A DNA stretch of 64,000 nt. It comes from Pararhizobium sp. (lineage in GTDB: Bacteria; Pseudomonadota; Alphaproteobacteria; Rhizobiales; Rhizobiaceae). A program made the position numbers and the translations under genes. The stretch is from the NCBI GenBank assembly GCA_017794825.1, contig CP051237.1:5102501-5166500 (forward strand), written 5' to 3'. Each line of letters opens with the position of its first letter. The first letter of the stretch is position 1. Under the pieces are notes generated by a model that had not been told where the DNA came from, did not search any database, and saw nothing but the letters and a program-made list of their open reading frames with translations. Of the stretch, positions 1-8,777 are shown piece by piece.

Positions 1-35
1 GGCTTCCGCAGGCATCGTGTGGACCTGCAACGCGG

Positions 36-1610
36 CTACCCGCCCTGCCGCCCAAGACCCAGTACGCCAGGATTGAGGATGCCGTTGGGATCGAGAGCGG
101 TTTTCAGCGCTGTCAGCATGCGGTCCATACCGGGCAGAACATCCTCCCGGTAGCGATAGCTTCTCCCGATCTGCATGCTGGCGCCGCCCCGTTTCGCGAA
201 CAGATCCATGAATTCCCGTCGCAGACTGAGAGCCAGAGCGCGAGTCTGAGGGCGCGCCTCATTGCCGTCATGGGTTTTGACCTGATCTTCCGTTCCGTGT
301 GAACGCTGGAATCCCGAAAGCGAATCCGGCCACATCAGCTGCGGCTCGATAATGAATTCATCGCCCACGCTCGCCAATAAAAGAGGCGCCCGGATCGAGT
401 GGCTTGTCAGGTCGACTTCGCGGCTCTTCAGAATATCTTCCACCGCCTGCAAAGCCTCCGGATAGGCGTCGCCGGGAAATATCCCGTGACAGGGCAGCCA
501 GCGCTCGCCGTCCTGCCCGACCAGCGCCTTGATCCTGCGGAAGGGGCGGGCGCGAGTGACGCGGGGTATCGTGTCGGGTATCGGCGATCCGCCCGCGGCT
601 TTGCAGACCTTTGACGCGGCGTCCGAGATCTCTCCCTGCAGGGATTTGAGCGGCGGCTCGACGACGATGTGCAGCGACCATGTCAGCTTGTCGAGCCTGG
701 CGCTGCGCATTCCGGCCGCGTTGACGAGATTGCGGGCCGCCCCCAACACCGATCCGGACTTGCCGGCGATATCGGAGGCGATGCCAACGGATTCCAGCAC
801 GGAGAAGCCGCTGCGCGCGAGATTGCGATGCGCAGCCCTGTCGAACGCCCAGACCTCGGCCAGGTGCGGAACGTCGCGCAGCGCCAGCATTGCGGCGACG
901 ATCTGCTGCGACGTGTCGAACGAAAATGACAGGAAAGCAGGCGTCGGCGGCTTTCTGATCAACCGAAGCACCGCCTTCGTCTTGACGCCGAATGCGCCGC
1001 AATCGCCCAGAAACGCCCCGACCATGTCCGGTCCGAACCGCGGCAGCGCGGGGAGGCGTCCGGCGCCCCAGGACCCGATGCGATGGATGGCCCCCGTTCC
1101 ATCGGCGATCTCGAGCCCGATCACGGACTCCGCCGCATAACCATAGTTTCCCGACCCGAAGAACGAACCGTTCTGGCTCAACGAGCCGCCGATGGTCGCC
1201 GCCATTCCCGAAAGAGGGCCGAAGAACGGCGTTCGCAAGCCGCGCTCATCCAGCGCGTCGTAAAGCTTTGACCAGGTGCATCCGGCTTCCACGGTCACGC
1301 ATCGCGCCGCTTCATTGATTTCGACGACGCTGTCCAGATCCCTCAGATCGAGCGCAATTGAATCGGTCTCGTGCAGATATCCGCGCGAATAGGACATGCC
1401 GCCGCCGCGGGGCAGGATCGCAATGCCTCGCGTGCGCGCCAAAGCTATGATTTCTCCGACTTCTTCCGCGCTGGCGGGCCGGGCGATGGCCTGAACCGGC
1501 GCGTCCGCCTCGCCGGAAATGTCCTCGGAGAACATCCGGCGCGCCTCGGGATCGTCAAGAACCCGCTCCGCGCCGACAATGCCGCCGAGACTGTCGATCA
1601 CACTCGTCAC
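36..1610 (-). CDS. FAD-binding oxidoreductase (VAO/PCMH type)
   Basis: A 524-residue flavoprotein of the vanillyl-alcohol oxidase/GlcD superfamily. The N-terminal half carries the PCMH FAD-binding fold, with the loop ILPRGGGMSYSRGY and a following GGSLSQNGSFFGSGNYGY segment. The C-terminal half ends with DPNGILNPG, the usual end of these oxidases. It probably oxidises a phenolic, hydroxyacid or alcohol substrate; the substrate cannot be read from the sequence. I chose the GTG at 1610 because it overlaps the stop of the upstream hydrolase gene (GTGA), as at the other junctions of this operon; a longer reading to 1700 lacks that logic. It is the last gene of a minus-strand catabolic operon starting at 5724. 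Confidence 0.82.
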   Translation of the reverse strand: MTSVIDSLGGIVGAERVLDDPEARRMFSEDISGEADAPVQAIARPASAEEVGEIIALARTRGIAILPRGGGMSYSRGYLHETDSIALDLRDLDSVVEINEAARCVTVEAGCTWSKLYDALDERGLRTPFFGPLSGMAATIGGSLSQNGSFFGSGNYGYAAESVIGLEIADGTGAIHRIGSWGAGRLPALPRFGPDMVGAFLGDCGAFGVKTKAVLRLIRKPPTPAFLSFSFDTSQQIVAAMLALRDVPHLAEVWAFDRAAHRNLARSGFSVLESVGIASDIAGKSGSVLGAARNLVNAAGMRSARLDKLTWSLHIVVEPPLKSLQGEISDAASKVCKAAGGSPIPDTIPRVTRARPFRRIKALVGQDGERWLPCHGIFPGDAYPEALQAVEDILKSREVDLTSHSIRAPLLLASVGDEFIIEPQLMWPDSLSGFQRSHGTEDQVKTHDGNEARPQTRALALSLRREFMDLFAKRGGASMQIGRSYRYREDVLPGMDRMLTALKTALDPNGILNPGVLGLGRQGG

Positions 1611-3259
1611 GCCAGAAGGCCTGTCAGCATTTGCGCCAGCGGAACGGTTTGCCGCGAAACCCGGTGCACATGATCCGCGCCCACACAACCGCTCGCCCAC
1701 GACGCGAGCGCGTCGCAGTCCGGATCGCCGTCGAACACCACGATATCGATCGCTCCGTCGGACGCCGCCAGATCTTCGGTTGCGTCACACCGGTAGAGAT
1801 TGCGGGCAATCCCGGCGCCGTGATCGCCTGCGACCACGATCGATCGAAAGCGGTTGTGCAGTCGTTCTGCGCTCAGATCATTGCCGATTGCCCGGCCTTG
1901 TCGGTTCGCCCGGTCGTGCCAGGGCTTGAAAAGGTCAAAGTCACGCGCCCACCAGAAGGCGGCGGACAGATGCCCGCCGTCCCATCTCGGGGCAATGTCA
2001 GGAACCATGTCGGACGATGCGGCGGAACCCTGCGTCCAGGGATCGACTGCAATCAGTTTGCCTGCGTCCGGAAGTTTCGCCGCGATTGCGACGCTTGCGC
2101 CGGTGGCGACGACGGGCGCGTCCTGTAATCCCAGTATCCCGATAACTTCGGCCACGATCGCCGCGAGGTCGCCGGCGTTGTCGGGCGTGTCGGGCGTCAC
2201 CGGATAGACGTCGACGCCGGGAAGCGATATGCGCACGGCCATTCGCGACCTGCCCAATCGCGCCGCCACGCCCTGAAGATCGTCGGCGCCGCCGGGCATG
2301 TCGTGCAGCAGCACGACCGGCGGGCCTTCTCCGTCGATACGGACTGCGACCGGTCCAGCGGAAGACTCGATCAGGCGCTTCGATCCCTGCAGCGACGACG
2401 CGCGATCGATGATCGCGCGCGCATCCAGGATCTTGTCTCCGGCATTTTCGGCTATCAGCCATTCGATGGTAGACGCCCATTCCCCGCGGTCGGAGGTCAT
2501 TGCCGTCAGGGAGACGTATTCGCTCAGTCCTCTCGCCCGCTCCATATGCTCGAACAGCATGTCGTCTTCGCGCGTCGCTATGAAGACCGGGCGCTGCACC
2601 CGTTCCAGCGGCTCGAAGTGATTATAGCGGAACGCAGCCGCATAGGCCGCCCGGTAGGCGTCGCCCGCAAGCAGGAAGTCTGTAACAACAGCCTGGTGAT
2701 GATCCAGCTTGGGCGGTCCGTATCCCAGCCGCGATCCGTCGCCGAGCTGATTCCAGGGAAACACAGTGAACTGGTCCCTGACCCGGGACCAGAGCCATGC
2801 CACATGCGTTCCGTCCAACGTCGGCAGAAATGGCGGAAGGTAATGCGCAAGCAGCGCGTCGCGTTCGGTCTCGTTGAAGATCGCATAGCCGTCGAGAATG
2901 ACGGCGGAAACGCAGTCGGGCGCCTGGACGGCTGCTTCCACGGCGATGGCTGCCCCGGTATGTGTGCCGTATATCGGAACCGGTCCAAGGTCGAGACGAT
3001 CCACAAGCTCCAGCACGACCTGCGCGAAATCCGCGATTTCGGGTTGCGCCAGCGGCAATGGGTCGGAATAGCCGAAACCGGGCGTATCCATCATCACGCA
3101 GGTGAAGTTCTGCGCCAGATGTCCCGCCAGGCGAAGCAGCGCAGCCGAAGAGCGCGGCGACTCGTGGCAGAGCACTACAACAGGGCCAGAGCCCTGAACC
3201 TGCAGGCGGATGTGCCCGCCATGCGACAGGCGAACGACGGTCTGCAGGACCTCGCTCAT
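1607..3259 (-). CDS. tandem alpha/beta-hydrolase protein
   Basis: A 550-residue protein made of two consecutive alpha/beta-hydrolase-like halves. The first half (about residues 5-280) has the oxyanion strand VVVLCHESPRS and, where the nucleophile elbow is expected, GTHTGAAIA, so the usual G-x-S-x-G serine is not present. The second half (about 300-550) has VVLLHDMPGG and an elbow-like GASVAIA, and is more diverged. The start at 3259 is an ATG overlapping the ligase stop by four bases (ATGA). It sits between an acyl-CoA ligase and an FAD oxidase, so a hydrolytic step in the same degradation route is a fair inference, but the altered elbow makes the chemistry uncertain. Confidence 0.78.
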   Translation of the reverse strand: MSEVLQTVVRLSHGGHIRLQVQGSGPVVVLCHESPRSSAALLRLAGHLAQNFTCVMMDTPGFGYSDPLPLAQPEIADFAQVVLELVDRLDLGPVPIYGTHTGAAIAVEAAVQAPDCVSAVILDGYAIFNETERDALLAHYLPPFLPTLDGTHVAWLWSRVRDQFTVFPWNQLGDGSRLGYGPPKLDHHQAVVTDFLLAGDAYRAAYAAAFRYNHFEPLERVQRPVFIATREDDMLFEHMERARGLSEYVSLTAMTSDRGEWASTIEWLIAENAGDKILDARAIIDRASSLQGSKRLIESSAGPVAVRIDGEGPPVVLLHDMPGGADDLQGVAARLGRSRMAVRISLPGVDVYPVTPDTPDNAGDLAAIVAEVIGILGLQDAPVVATGASVAIAAKLPDAGKLIAVDPWTQGSAASSDMVPDIAPRWDGGHLSAAFWWARDFDLFKPWHDRANRQGRAIGNDLSAERLHNRFRSIVVAGDHGAGIARNLYRCDATEDLAASDGAIDIVVFDGDPDCDALASWASGCVGADHVHRVSRQTVPLAQMLTGLLA

Positions 3260-4776
3260 GCCTTGGCTTCCCATTGGGTCCGGAGATCCTTTTTCAGCAC
3301 CTTGCCGGCGGCGTTTCGCGGAATGGCTTCCACATACAGCACTGATTTTGGCACCTTGTGCGGCGCCATCCTGTCGCGGCACTGGGAAATGACCCATTCC
3401 GGATCGGGTGGCGCGCCCGATGGTCGCACGAACGCGCAAACCGCTTCGCCCCAGCGCGGATCCGGCACGCCGACGACGGCCGCCTCCGCGATGCCCGGCA
3501 GCGCATAGAGGATTTCCTCGATGTCGCGCGGATAGATATTCACCCCGCCGGACAGAATCATGTCCTTTTTCCGGTCGACGATGTGAAGAAAGCCTTCTTC
3601 GTCAGCCCATGCGAGGTCTCCGGCCGAAAACCAGCCGTCGCGCATACTCGCCTCGGTTTCCTCGGGCCGGTTGAGATAGCCGTTGAAGAGGGTAGGGCCT
3701 GTCGAGAAAAGCTCTCCGATCTCGCCCGGCGCCACAGGGGCGCCGCCGTCATCCAGAAGCTTCACCTGCTGACCGGGGATCGGCCGACCCGCGCAATTCT
3801 GCTTGAGCCGCATTTCATGCGGATAGAGATTGGTTATGACGCCGCCCTCCGTCGATCCGTAGGTTTCGTGCAGGCTGGTTTCGCCAAACCAGCGCAGCGT
3901 GGCGAGCTTGGTTTCCTCCGGCAGGGGCGCGGCGTTGCAGATCATCGACGTCAGACTGTGGTTGCACAGCTTTTCCAGCCTCGATTCCGGCAGCTCGAAC
4001 ATGCTGTGCAGCTGTGTCGGCACCACGAATGTCCCCGTATGCCGGCCATCGGCGAAACACTCGAACAGCAATTCGGGCGAGTATGTCTCCATCAGTTCTA
4101 CACTGCCGCCGAGAAACAGGCTGGCCATCGGATAGGCGAAACCGCCGCCGTGGAACAGCGGCGTGGTGACGAGAAAATTGTCTCCGTCACCGAAACACCG
4201 GTAGACCGACGCGGAATAGAGGAAGACCATCACCCGACTGCGATGCGGCAGACACACGCCCTTCGGTCTGCCGGTCGTTCCGGACGTATAGGGAATGGCG
4301 AAGGTCTCCCACTCGGCGGGCAATTGCGATGGCGGCGCTGACGAGGCCTTCGAGATCCAGTTGTCGTGCTCGTCTCCGATCACGATCACGGGCGCCTGGC
4401 TCGCCGCTCTCACCTTCTCGGCGTTCGCCTGGTCGGTGAAGACCAGCCGGGCGTCGCAGTCCTCAAGTATCGCCGCGAGTTCGCCTTCCGTTTGCCGGGG
4501 ATTGACCGTGGCGATCGCCGCTCCCGTCGCGGAAACGCCGCCGACAATCTCGAAATATTCCGGCTCGTTGCCGGCAATGATCGCCGCATTGACGCCTGAT
4601 CCAAGGCCTGCGGCGGCGGCGGCGTTGGTGACCCGGTTAAGCCGATCGCCAAGTTCACCATAGCTCATCTTGCGCTCACCGATCGTGATCGCAGTGCGCC
4701 CCGGCACGCGCGCCGCGTTGACGCGCACTCCGGCCGATATGTCCAGGGACCGATAATTCGCGGGAAAACCGGTCAT
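3256..4776 (-). CDS. AMP-dependent acyl-CoA synthetase/ligase
   Basis: A 506-residue member of the ANL adenylate-forming family, which activates a carboxylic acid to acyl-AMP and then to the CoA thioester. Visible motifs in order: the P-loop YTSGTTGRPKGV (around residue 165), LHETYGSTEGG (A5 region), GWFSAGDLAWADEEGFLHIVDRKKD around the hinge, GVNIYPRDIEEIL, and the catalytic lysine region NAAGKVLKKDLR near the C terminus. The length is normal for short or medium-chain and aromatic acid CoA ligases. It starts six bases after the amidohydrolase gene and overlaps the next gene by four bases, so it is the second gene of a four-gene operon. The substrate is not determined. Confidence 0.9.
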   Translation of the reverse strand: MTGFPANYRSLDISAGVRVNAARVPGRTAITIGERKMSYGELGDRLNRVTNAAAAAGLGSGVNAAIIAGNEPEYFEIVGGVSATGAAIATVNPRQTEGELAAILEDCDARLVFTDQANAEKVRAASQAPVIVIGDEHDNWISKASSAPPSQLPAEWETFAIPYTSGTTGRPKGVCLPHRSRVMVFLYSASVYRCFGDGDNFLVTTPLFHGGGFAYPMASLFLGGSVELMETYSPELLFECFADGRHTGTFVVPTQLHSMFELPESRLEKLCNHSLTSMICNAAPLPEETKLATLRWFGETSLHETYGSTEGGVITNLYPHEMRLKQNCAGRPIPGQQVKLLDDGGAPVAPGEIGELFSTGPTLFNGYLNRPEETEASMRDGWFSAGDLAWADEEGFLHIVDRKKDMILSGGVNIYPRDIEEILYALPGIAEAAVVGVPDPRWGEAVCAFVRPSGAPPDPEWVISQCRDRMAPHKVPKSVLYVEAIPRNAAGKVLKKDLRTQWEAKA

Positions 4777-4782
4777 CCGTCA

Positions 4783-5724
4783 TCAACTCCGCGTCATTCG
4801 GATGCCCGCGCGAAACTGGCGCTCGATCAGGTCATCCGGCGCCTCCTGCCTGGATTGCTTCCGCGCGCCGCTCTCCGGCAGACGGAAAACCCGCAACGCG
4901 TTGTCGCGCATCAGCATGTCCTTGCTTTCCGGACGAAGGTTCAAGGCGTCGACTTCCTTGACGGCTCTTTCCGGGTCGATCACCGGCCAGTCCGTTCCGA
5001 AGAGCACTTTCTCCCGGCCGTAGGTGTTCAGGTAATGGACAAGCTGCGAAGGCCAGTGCTTCGGCGCATAGGCGTCGACCCCGATGAAGATGTTTTCATG
5101 CTTCCAGGCCATCGAAATCATTTCGTCCGTCCATGGAACGCCGATGTGAATGCCGATCAGCTTCAACTCGGGGAAATCGATGGCCACTTCGTCGAGCGTG
5201 ATCGGCCGGGCGACCGAAGGCAGCCGGCGCTCCCTCGAATAGACGAGGTTATGACCGACCTGCATCATGATCGGGATATCGAGTTCGCAGCACTTGGAAT
5301 AATAGGGGTAATAGCGCCGGTCATTGGGCGGCAGGCCGAACCAGTGCGGATAGAGGTGAGCGCCGACGAAACCGAGTTCCTTTACAGCGCGTTCCAGGTC
5401 GTAAATGCCCTGCATTCCCCGGAACGGGTCTACTCCCGCAAGCCCTGAAAACCGGTCGGGTTTTGCGCGACACACCTCGGCGACGCGCTCGTAGGTGATC
5501 TCGAATGATCCTCGAACCGCCATGTCGCCGGCCCGCACGGCAAGGAGCAGGGCGCGGTCGATATCCGCCCGGTCCATCTTCGCGATATAGTCGTCGATCG
5601 TGACGCCGCCTCTCATCTCCGGAGGCATGCGCACCTGTTGCTTGAAGGTCTCGTCAAGGCCGGTGCGGCCTTCCGCAACCTCCTGCGGCGTGAAGAGATT
5701 GCAGACGATATCAATAGCACCCAT
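4783..5724 (-). CDS. amidohydrolase-related TIM-barrel protein
   Basis: A 313-residue protein of the amidohydrolase 2 (PF04909-like) group, which includes decarboxylases, hydrolases and hydratases of aromatic and dicarboxylic acids. Recognisable barrel-strand motifs are GAHLYPHWFG, MQVGHNLV, LIGIHIGVPW and the late LFGTDWPVIDPE. The first strand reads IDIVCNLFTP, so the HxH metal pair usual at this place is missing; this may be normal for the subfamily. It is the first gene of the operon leading to the CoA ligase, tandem hydrolase and FAD oxidase. A ring-acid decarboxylation or hydration step is plausible but unproven. Confidence 0.8.
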   Translation of the reverse strand: MGAIDIVCNLFTPQEVAEGRTGLDETFKQQVRMPPEMRGGVTIDDYIAKMDRADIDRALLLAVRAGDMAVRGSFEITYERVAEVCRAKPDRFSGLAGVDPFRGMQGIYDLERAVKELGFVGAHLYPHWFGLPPNDRRYYPYYSKCCELDIPIMMQVGHNLVYSRERRLPSVARPITLDEVAIDFPELKLIGIHIGVPWTDEMISMAWKHENIFIGVDAYAPKHWPSQLVHYLNTYGREKVLFGTDWPVIDPERAVKEVDALNLRPESKDMLMRDNALRVFRLPESGARKQSRQEAPDDLIERQFRAGIRMTRS

Positions 5725-5922
5725 CGACGACTCCGTTGCTCATTGCATTATTGCGCGGTCAAACATTGCCGGGATGGCGGCTCCCTGCAATTTGTCCGGA
5801 CCAATACTAGACGCAATGATGGATATACGGAAGCATCTGCAGGCGAGAAATTTGTGATGAGGGTCGCAGGCGTTGTCGCCCGCTTGGGGCAGGCGGGGCG
5901 GCGCCCTCCGGCCGCGAACCTG

Positions 5923-6543
5923 TCAGGCGACGCCGTTACGACAGTGCGCCGCAAACCCTGGCCGTTTCGACATGCGGTCCATCCAGGCGTTGACCGCCGG
6001 CAATTGGGGGCGCTCCATCGGCGTGCTCTCCCATCGATTGGTCGACAGCGCCAGAACGATGTCAGCAAGCGTAAATGTCTCGCCGCAAACATAGGCGTCT
6101 GTGGACGCAAGGCGCCTGTCGAGCAGGTGCATTGCGCTGTTCCAGGCCTGGATGCTCGCTGCTTGCGCGTCCGCATCGCCGAACGCCGGATGTTTTCGAA
6201 CAAGCCCCATGAAAGCGGAACGCCAGGCGTTGTTCAGCTCACTGAGCTGCCAATCCATCCATGCTTCGACTTTAGCCCGTTCCGCCGCGCTTTCGGGCAG
6301 CAGATCGGATCGTCCTTCGCGCGCTGCGAGATAGCGACAGATCGTGTTGGATTCGCTGAGGCGAACATCGCCGTCCACGAGGACTGGAACCAGCCCCTTG
6401 GGATTGATCGCGAGGAATTCCGGGGACGATGTCGAGCGTGTATTTCCTCCCCAGTCTTCGCGGTCCGGCGCAATTCCCAGTTCCGCGCAGGTCCAAAGCA
6501 CTTTTCTGACATTGATCGAATGCGGCTGGCCCAAAAGTTTCAT
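5923..6543 (-). CDS. glutathione S-transferase
   Basis: A 206-residue GST with an N-terminal thioredoxin-like domain (MKLLGQPHSINVRKVLW; the glutathione-binding NPKGLVPVL and SESNTICRYL segments) and an all-helical C-terminal domain ending in RPGFAAHC. The SINVRKV stretch suggests a Ser catalytic residue near position 9, as in theta- and zeta-like bacterial GSTs. It lies 198 bases upstream of the amidohydrolase operon on the same strand and may conjugate or dehalogenate intermediates of that route, but the spacing leaves room for separate transcription. Confidence 0.9.
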   Translation of the reverse strand: MKLLGQPHSINVRKVLWTCAELGIAPDREDWGGNTRSTSSPEFLAINPKGLVPVLVDGDVRLSESNTICRYLAAREGRSDLLPESAAERAKVEAWMDWQLSELNNAWRSAFMGLVRKHPAFGDADAQAASIQAWNSAMHLLDRRLASTDAYVCGETFTLADIVLALSTNRWESTPMERPQLPAVNAWMDRMSKRPGFAAHCRNGVA

Positions 6544-6733
6544 GGCGGCTGAATTCTCCGACGCGTCATCGCCGGAAAGCTCGACGACAGGCTGTTCCTA
6601 CTACAAAATCGCCTGCGCTACAGTATCGGTTCTTCGTTCTGCATTGACCGGGTCCCCCGATGTTTTGCATGCCGGAAAAGCTACCGCTGGAACGGACTTT
6701 TGCATGGCGACCGGCAAATCCGCTCCAGTGAAC

Positions 6734-7492
6734 CTATTCGACCGTTTGCGCCGCCCGATCGATGACGTCGGCGACCGATTTCGGTTGCGTCATGAAGACC
6801 GCGTGGCTGGCCTTTACTTCGGTGACGTTGGCGCCGATGCGCTCCGCCATCCAGTAGAGCATCGTCATGTCGAACGCCTTGTCGTCCGTGGCGATGACCG
6901 CCCAGCTTGGCTTCACCCGCCAGGCGGAGTTTTCGAGCGCGGTTTCAAAGGCCGACATGTTGATTGCGACCTGCGAATCCCGGAGAAATGCAGCGTCTGC
7001 GTCGCTGGCGTCGGCTGCGAATCCGGACTTGAAATTCTCTGCCTTTACAAATCCGTAGCCGTCTTCGCCAATGTCGAGCACGAACTCCGGCGGACTGGTG
7101 AACCCTGCATAAAGTTGCGCGGTCGTCTCGCCGGCGTCCGGCGACAGCGCGGAGACGTAGACGAGACCCGCCACGTTCGGATGGACGCCCGCTTCGGTGA
7201 TGACGGTTCCGCCCCATGAGTGGCCGACGAGTATGGTTTGTCCCTGTTGCCGATCCAGCACCCGCCTCGTCGCGGCGACGTCGTCGGCAAGCGACGTCAG
7301 CGGGATCTGAACGATGCTGACCCTGTATTCGCGTTCCGTCAGCTCTTCATAGACATCGCGCCAGCCCGAGCCGTCGACAAAGGCGCCGTGCACCAGGACG
7401 ACGTTTCGGACCATCGTATCGTCGGCGGAATGCGCAGGCGTCGCGGATACAAGACTTGCCGCGACGGATGCAGCTAAAATGCTCTTCTTCAT
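6734..7492 (-). CDS. exported alpha/beta-hydrolase
   Basis: A 252-residue alpha/beta-hydrolase with a cleavable Sec signal peptide (MKKSILAASVAASLVSATPAHS, cleavage near residue 23), so it is predicted periplasmic. Mature protein begins with NVVLVHGAFVDGSGW, has the nucleophile elbow VGHSWGGTV, and a late ASHAVFMTQP segment holding the catalytic His. It resembles the esterase/EstC-like family often annotated as alpha/beta hydrolase fold. The start at 7492 has AAGGAA eight bases upstream; an upstream in-frame start would bury the signal peptide. It is separated by 72 bases from the SDR gene and probably belongs to the transcript starting at 8664. Confidence 0.87.
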   Translation of the reverse strand: MKKSILAASVAASLVSATPAHSADDTMVRNVVLVHGAFVDGSGWRDVYEELTEREYRVSIVQIPLTSLADDVAATRRVLDRQQGQTILVGHSWGGTVITEAGVHPNVAGLVYVSALSPDAGETTAQLYAGFTSPPEFVLDIGEDGYGFVKAENFKSGFAADASDADAAFLRDSQVAINMSAFETALENSAWRVKPSWAVIATDDKAFDMTMLYWMAERIGANVTEVKASHAVFMTQPKSVADVIDRAAQTVE

Positions 7493-7564
7493 ATCAGTTT
7501 TCCTTGTTGGAGTTTTGAGCGGGGCCACGGCAAGAGCGTCGCGGTCCTGCTGACTGTTGACGGG

Positions 7565-8344
7565 TCACACGGTCGGTATTGTGCCGCCGTCGATCAGGTG
7601 CTCCGAGCCGGTGATGGTGGCGGCGCGATCGGACGCCAGAAAGGCGATCAGACTGGCGACCTCGACCGGGTTCGATGGACGGCCGATGGGAATGCCGCCT
7701 AGCGAGTCCATGATGATTTTCCGGCCGCCGTCGATATTCGTGCCTGCCTGCCTGGCGAGCCGCGCCGCCAGGTCGACGGATGCTTCCGTGTCGATCCAGC
7801 CCGGTGATACCCGCGTTACGCGGACGCCCTTGGGCGAGATCTCCTTGGACAGGCACTTGCTGTAGGTCGAAAGGGCAGCCTTCGCGGCCGCATAGGCGGT
7901 CGTGGCGTCGGGCAGGGGCATGAGCCGCTGTATGGACGACACATGGATGATCACGCCGCTGCCCGCGGCAACCATGTCCGGCGCGAGCAGCCTGTCGAGG
8001 CGGACGGCGGGGAACAGGTTGAGGTCCAGTTCCGTTCGCCATTCATCGTCGGACAGGGCTTCGAAGCCGCCTGCGGGCGCGGACGAGCCGCCAAGCATGT
8101 GAACGATGATGTCCACCCCGCCCAGCCGCTCGCGAACCGCCTGCGCAACGCTGACGCAGCCCTCCGCGGTGGTGAGATCGGCCGCCACGAATTCTTCGTC
8201 CGGCATGTCTTCCGGCTTCGACCTGGCGGTCGTCAGAACCTGCGCGCCGAGTTCGCGGAAGAGGCGCACCGTCGCCGCGCCCGCGCCGCGGGTGCCGGAG
8301 GTGACGAGCGCCCTTTTGCCCTGGAGGGAGAGAAACGCGTTCAT
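7565..8344 (-). CDS. short-chain dehydrogenase/reductase
   Basis: A 259-residue SDR. The cofactor loop is variant, SGTRGAGAAT rather than TGxxxGIG, followed by the acidic/NAG-like region; the catalytic residues are present as VSS (Ser) and TAYAAAKAAL (YxxxK). The C-terminal ITGSEHLIDGGTIPTV is typical of FabG-like oxidoreductases. The ATG at 8344 overlaps the stop of the NTF2-like gene (ATGA), so translation is coupled. The gene is the second in a three-gene unit divergent from a LysR regulator. The likely role is NAD(P)-dependent oxidation or reduction of a small alcohol or ketone. Confidence 0.88.
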   Translation of the reverse strand: MNAFLSLQGKRALVTSGTRGAGAATVRLFRELGAQVLTTARSKPEDMPDEEFVAADLTTAEGCVSVAQAVRERLGGVDIIVHMLGGSSAPAGGFEALSDDEWRTELDLNLFPAVRLDRLLAPDMVAAGSGVIIHVSSIQRLMPLPDATTAYAAAKAALSTYSKCLSKEISPKGVRVTRVSPGWIDTEASVDLAARLARQAGTNIDGGRKIIMDSLGGIPIGRPSNPVEVASLIAFLASDRAATITGSEHLIDGGTIPTV

Positions 8345-8664
8345 GCGCAGATCTCCAGGCTCCTGATCCGGTCGTCTTTCAGCCGGAAGGCGAAGGTCAG
8401 TATGGCGGGACTGCCCAGAAATTCGCCCGTCACCCTGGCGCGCACCTTGGAGAGGCCGTCTTCCTCGCGGTACTCCAGCGGTTCGGCCACGTGGTGATAC
8501 TTCTCCTTGGAGACGCGCCACCAATTTTCGATGTCCGCCTGGCCGGAATGGGTGCGTCCTTCGTCCATGACCGTGGCGTCGGACAGGAAGTTTCGGATCG
8601 GCGTCTCGCCGTTGTTTTGCTTGTCGGCGTCAAAAAACGCCTGAACCGGAATTGGCAGATTCAT
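8341..8664 (-). CDS. NTF2-like/SnoaL-type protein
   Basis: A 107-residue protein with the size and pattern of SnoaL-like/NTF2 fold proteins: an N-terminal helix ending in FFDADKQN, a DATVMDEGRTHSG strand-turn, IENWWRVSKEKYHH, and a C-terminal sheet ending in RLKDDRIRSLEICA. Members act as small isomerases, hydratases or ligand-binding pockets. The start at 8664 is supported by AAGGAG seven bases upstream; an in-frame extension to 8721 would run into the divergent promoter. It leads the operon with the SDR and is read away from the LysR gene at 8774. Confidence 0.83.
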   Translation of the reverse strand: MNLPIPVQAFFDADKQNNGETPIRNFLSDATVMDEGRTHSGQADIENWWRVSKEKYHHVAEPLEYREEDGLSKVRARVTGEFLGSPAILTFAFRLKDDRIRSLEICA

Positions 8665-8736
8665 ATCGCTGCTCCTTGTGTTCGGATTGTTGTTGTCGGA
8701 GGCAAAAATAGGCTTGGACATGCGTCCCGATAAGCA

Positions 8737-8777
8737 GGATAATGTTGGATGTCACATTTCGCAAAGTGGGATAATGT
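8737..8777. promoter_or_regulatory. 9-bp direct repeat in LysR divergent promoter
   Basis: GGATAATGT occurs twice, at 8737-8745 and 8769-8777, with a 32-bp period (three helical turns) in the 109-bp gap between the NTF2-like gene and the LysR gene. The second copy contains the ATG of the LysR gene. Binding by the LysR protein to this gap would fit its divergent layout; the repeat itself is seen, the function is inferred. Confidence 0.4.

Noticed and set aside
5725..5922. Small frames between GST and the amidohydrolase gene
   Set aside because: Short, without ribosome sites or family features; treated as leader sequence of the catabolic operon.
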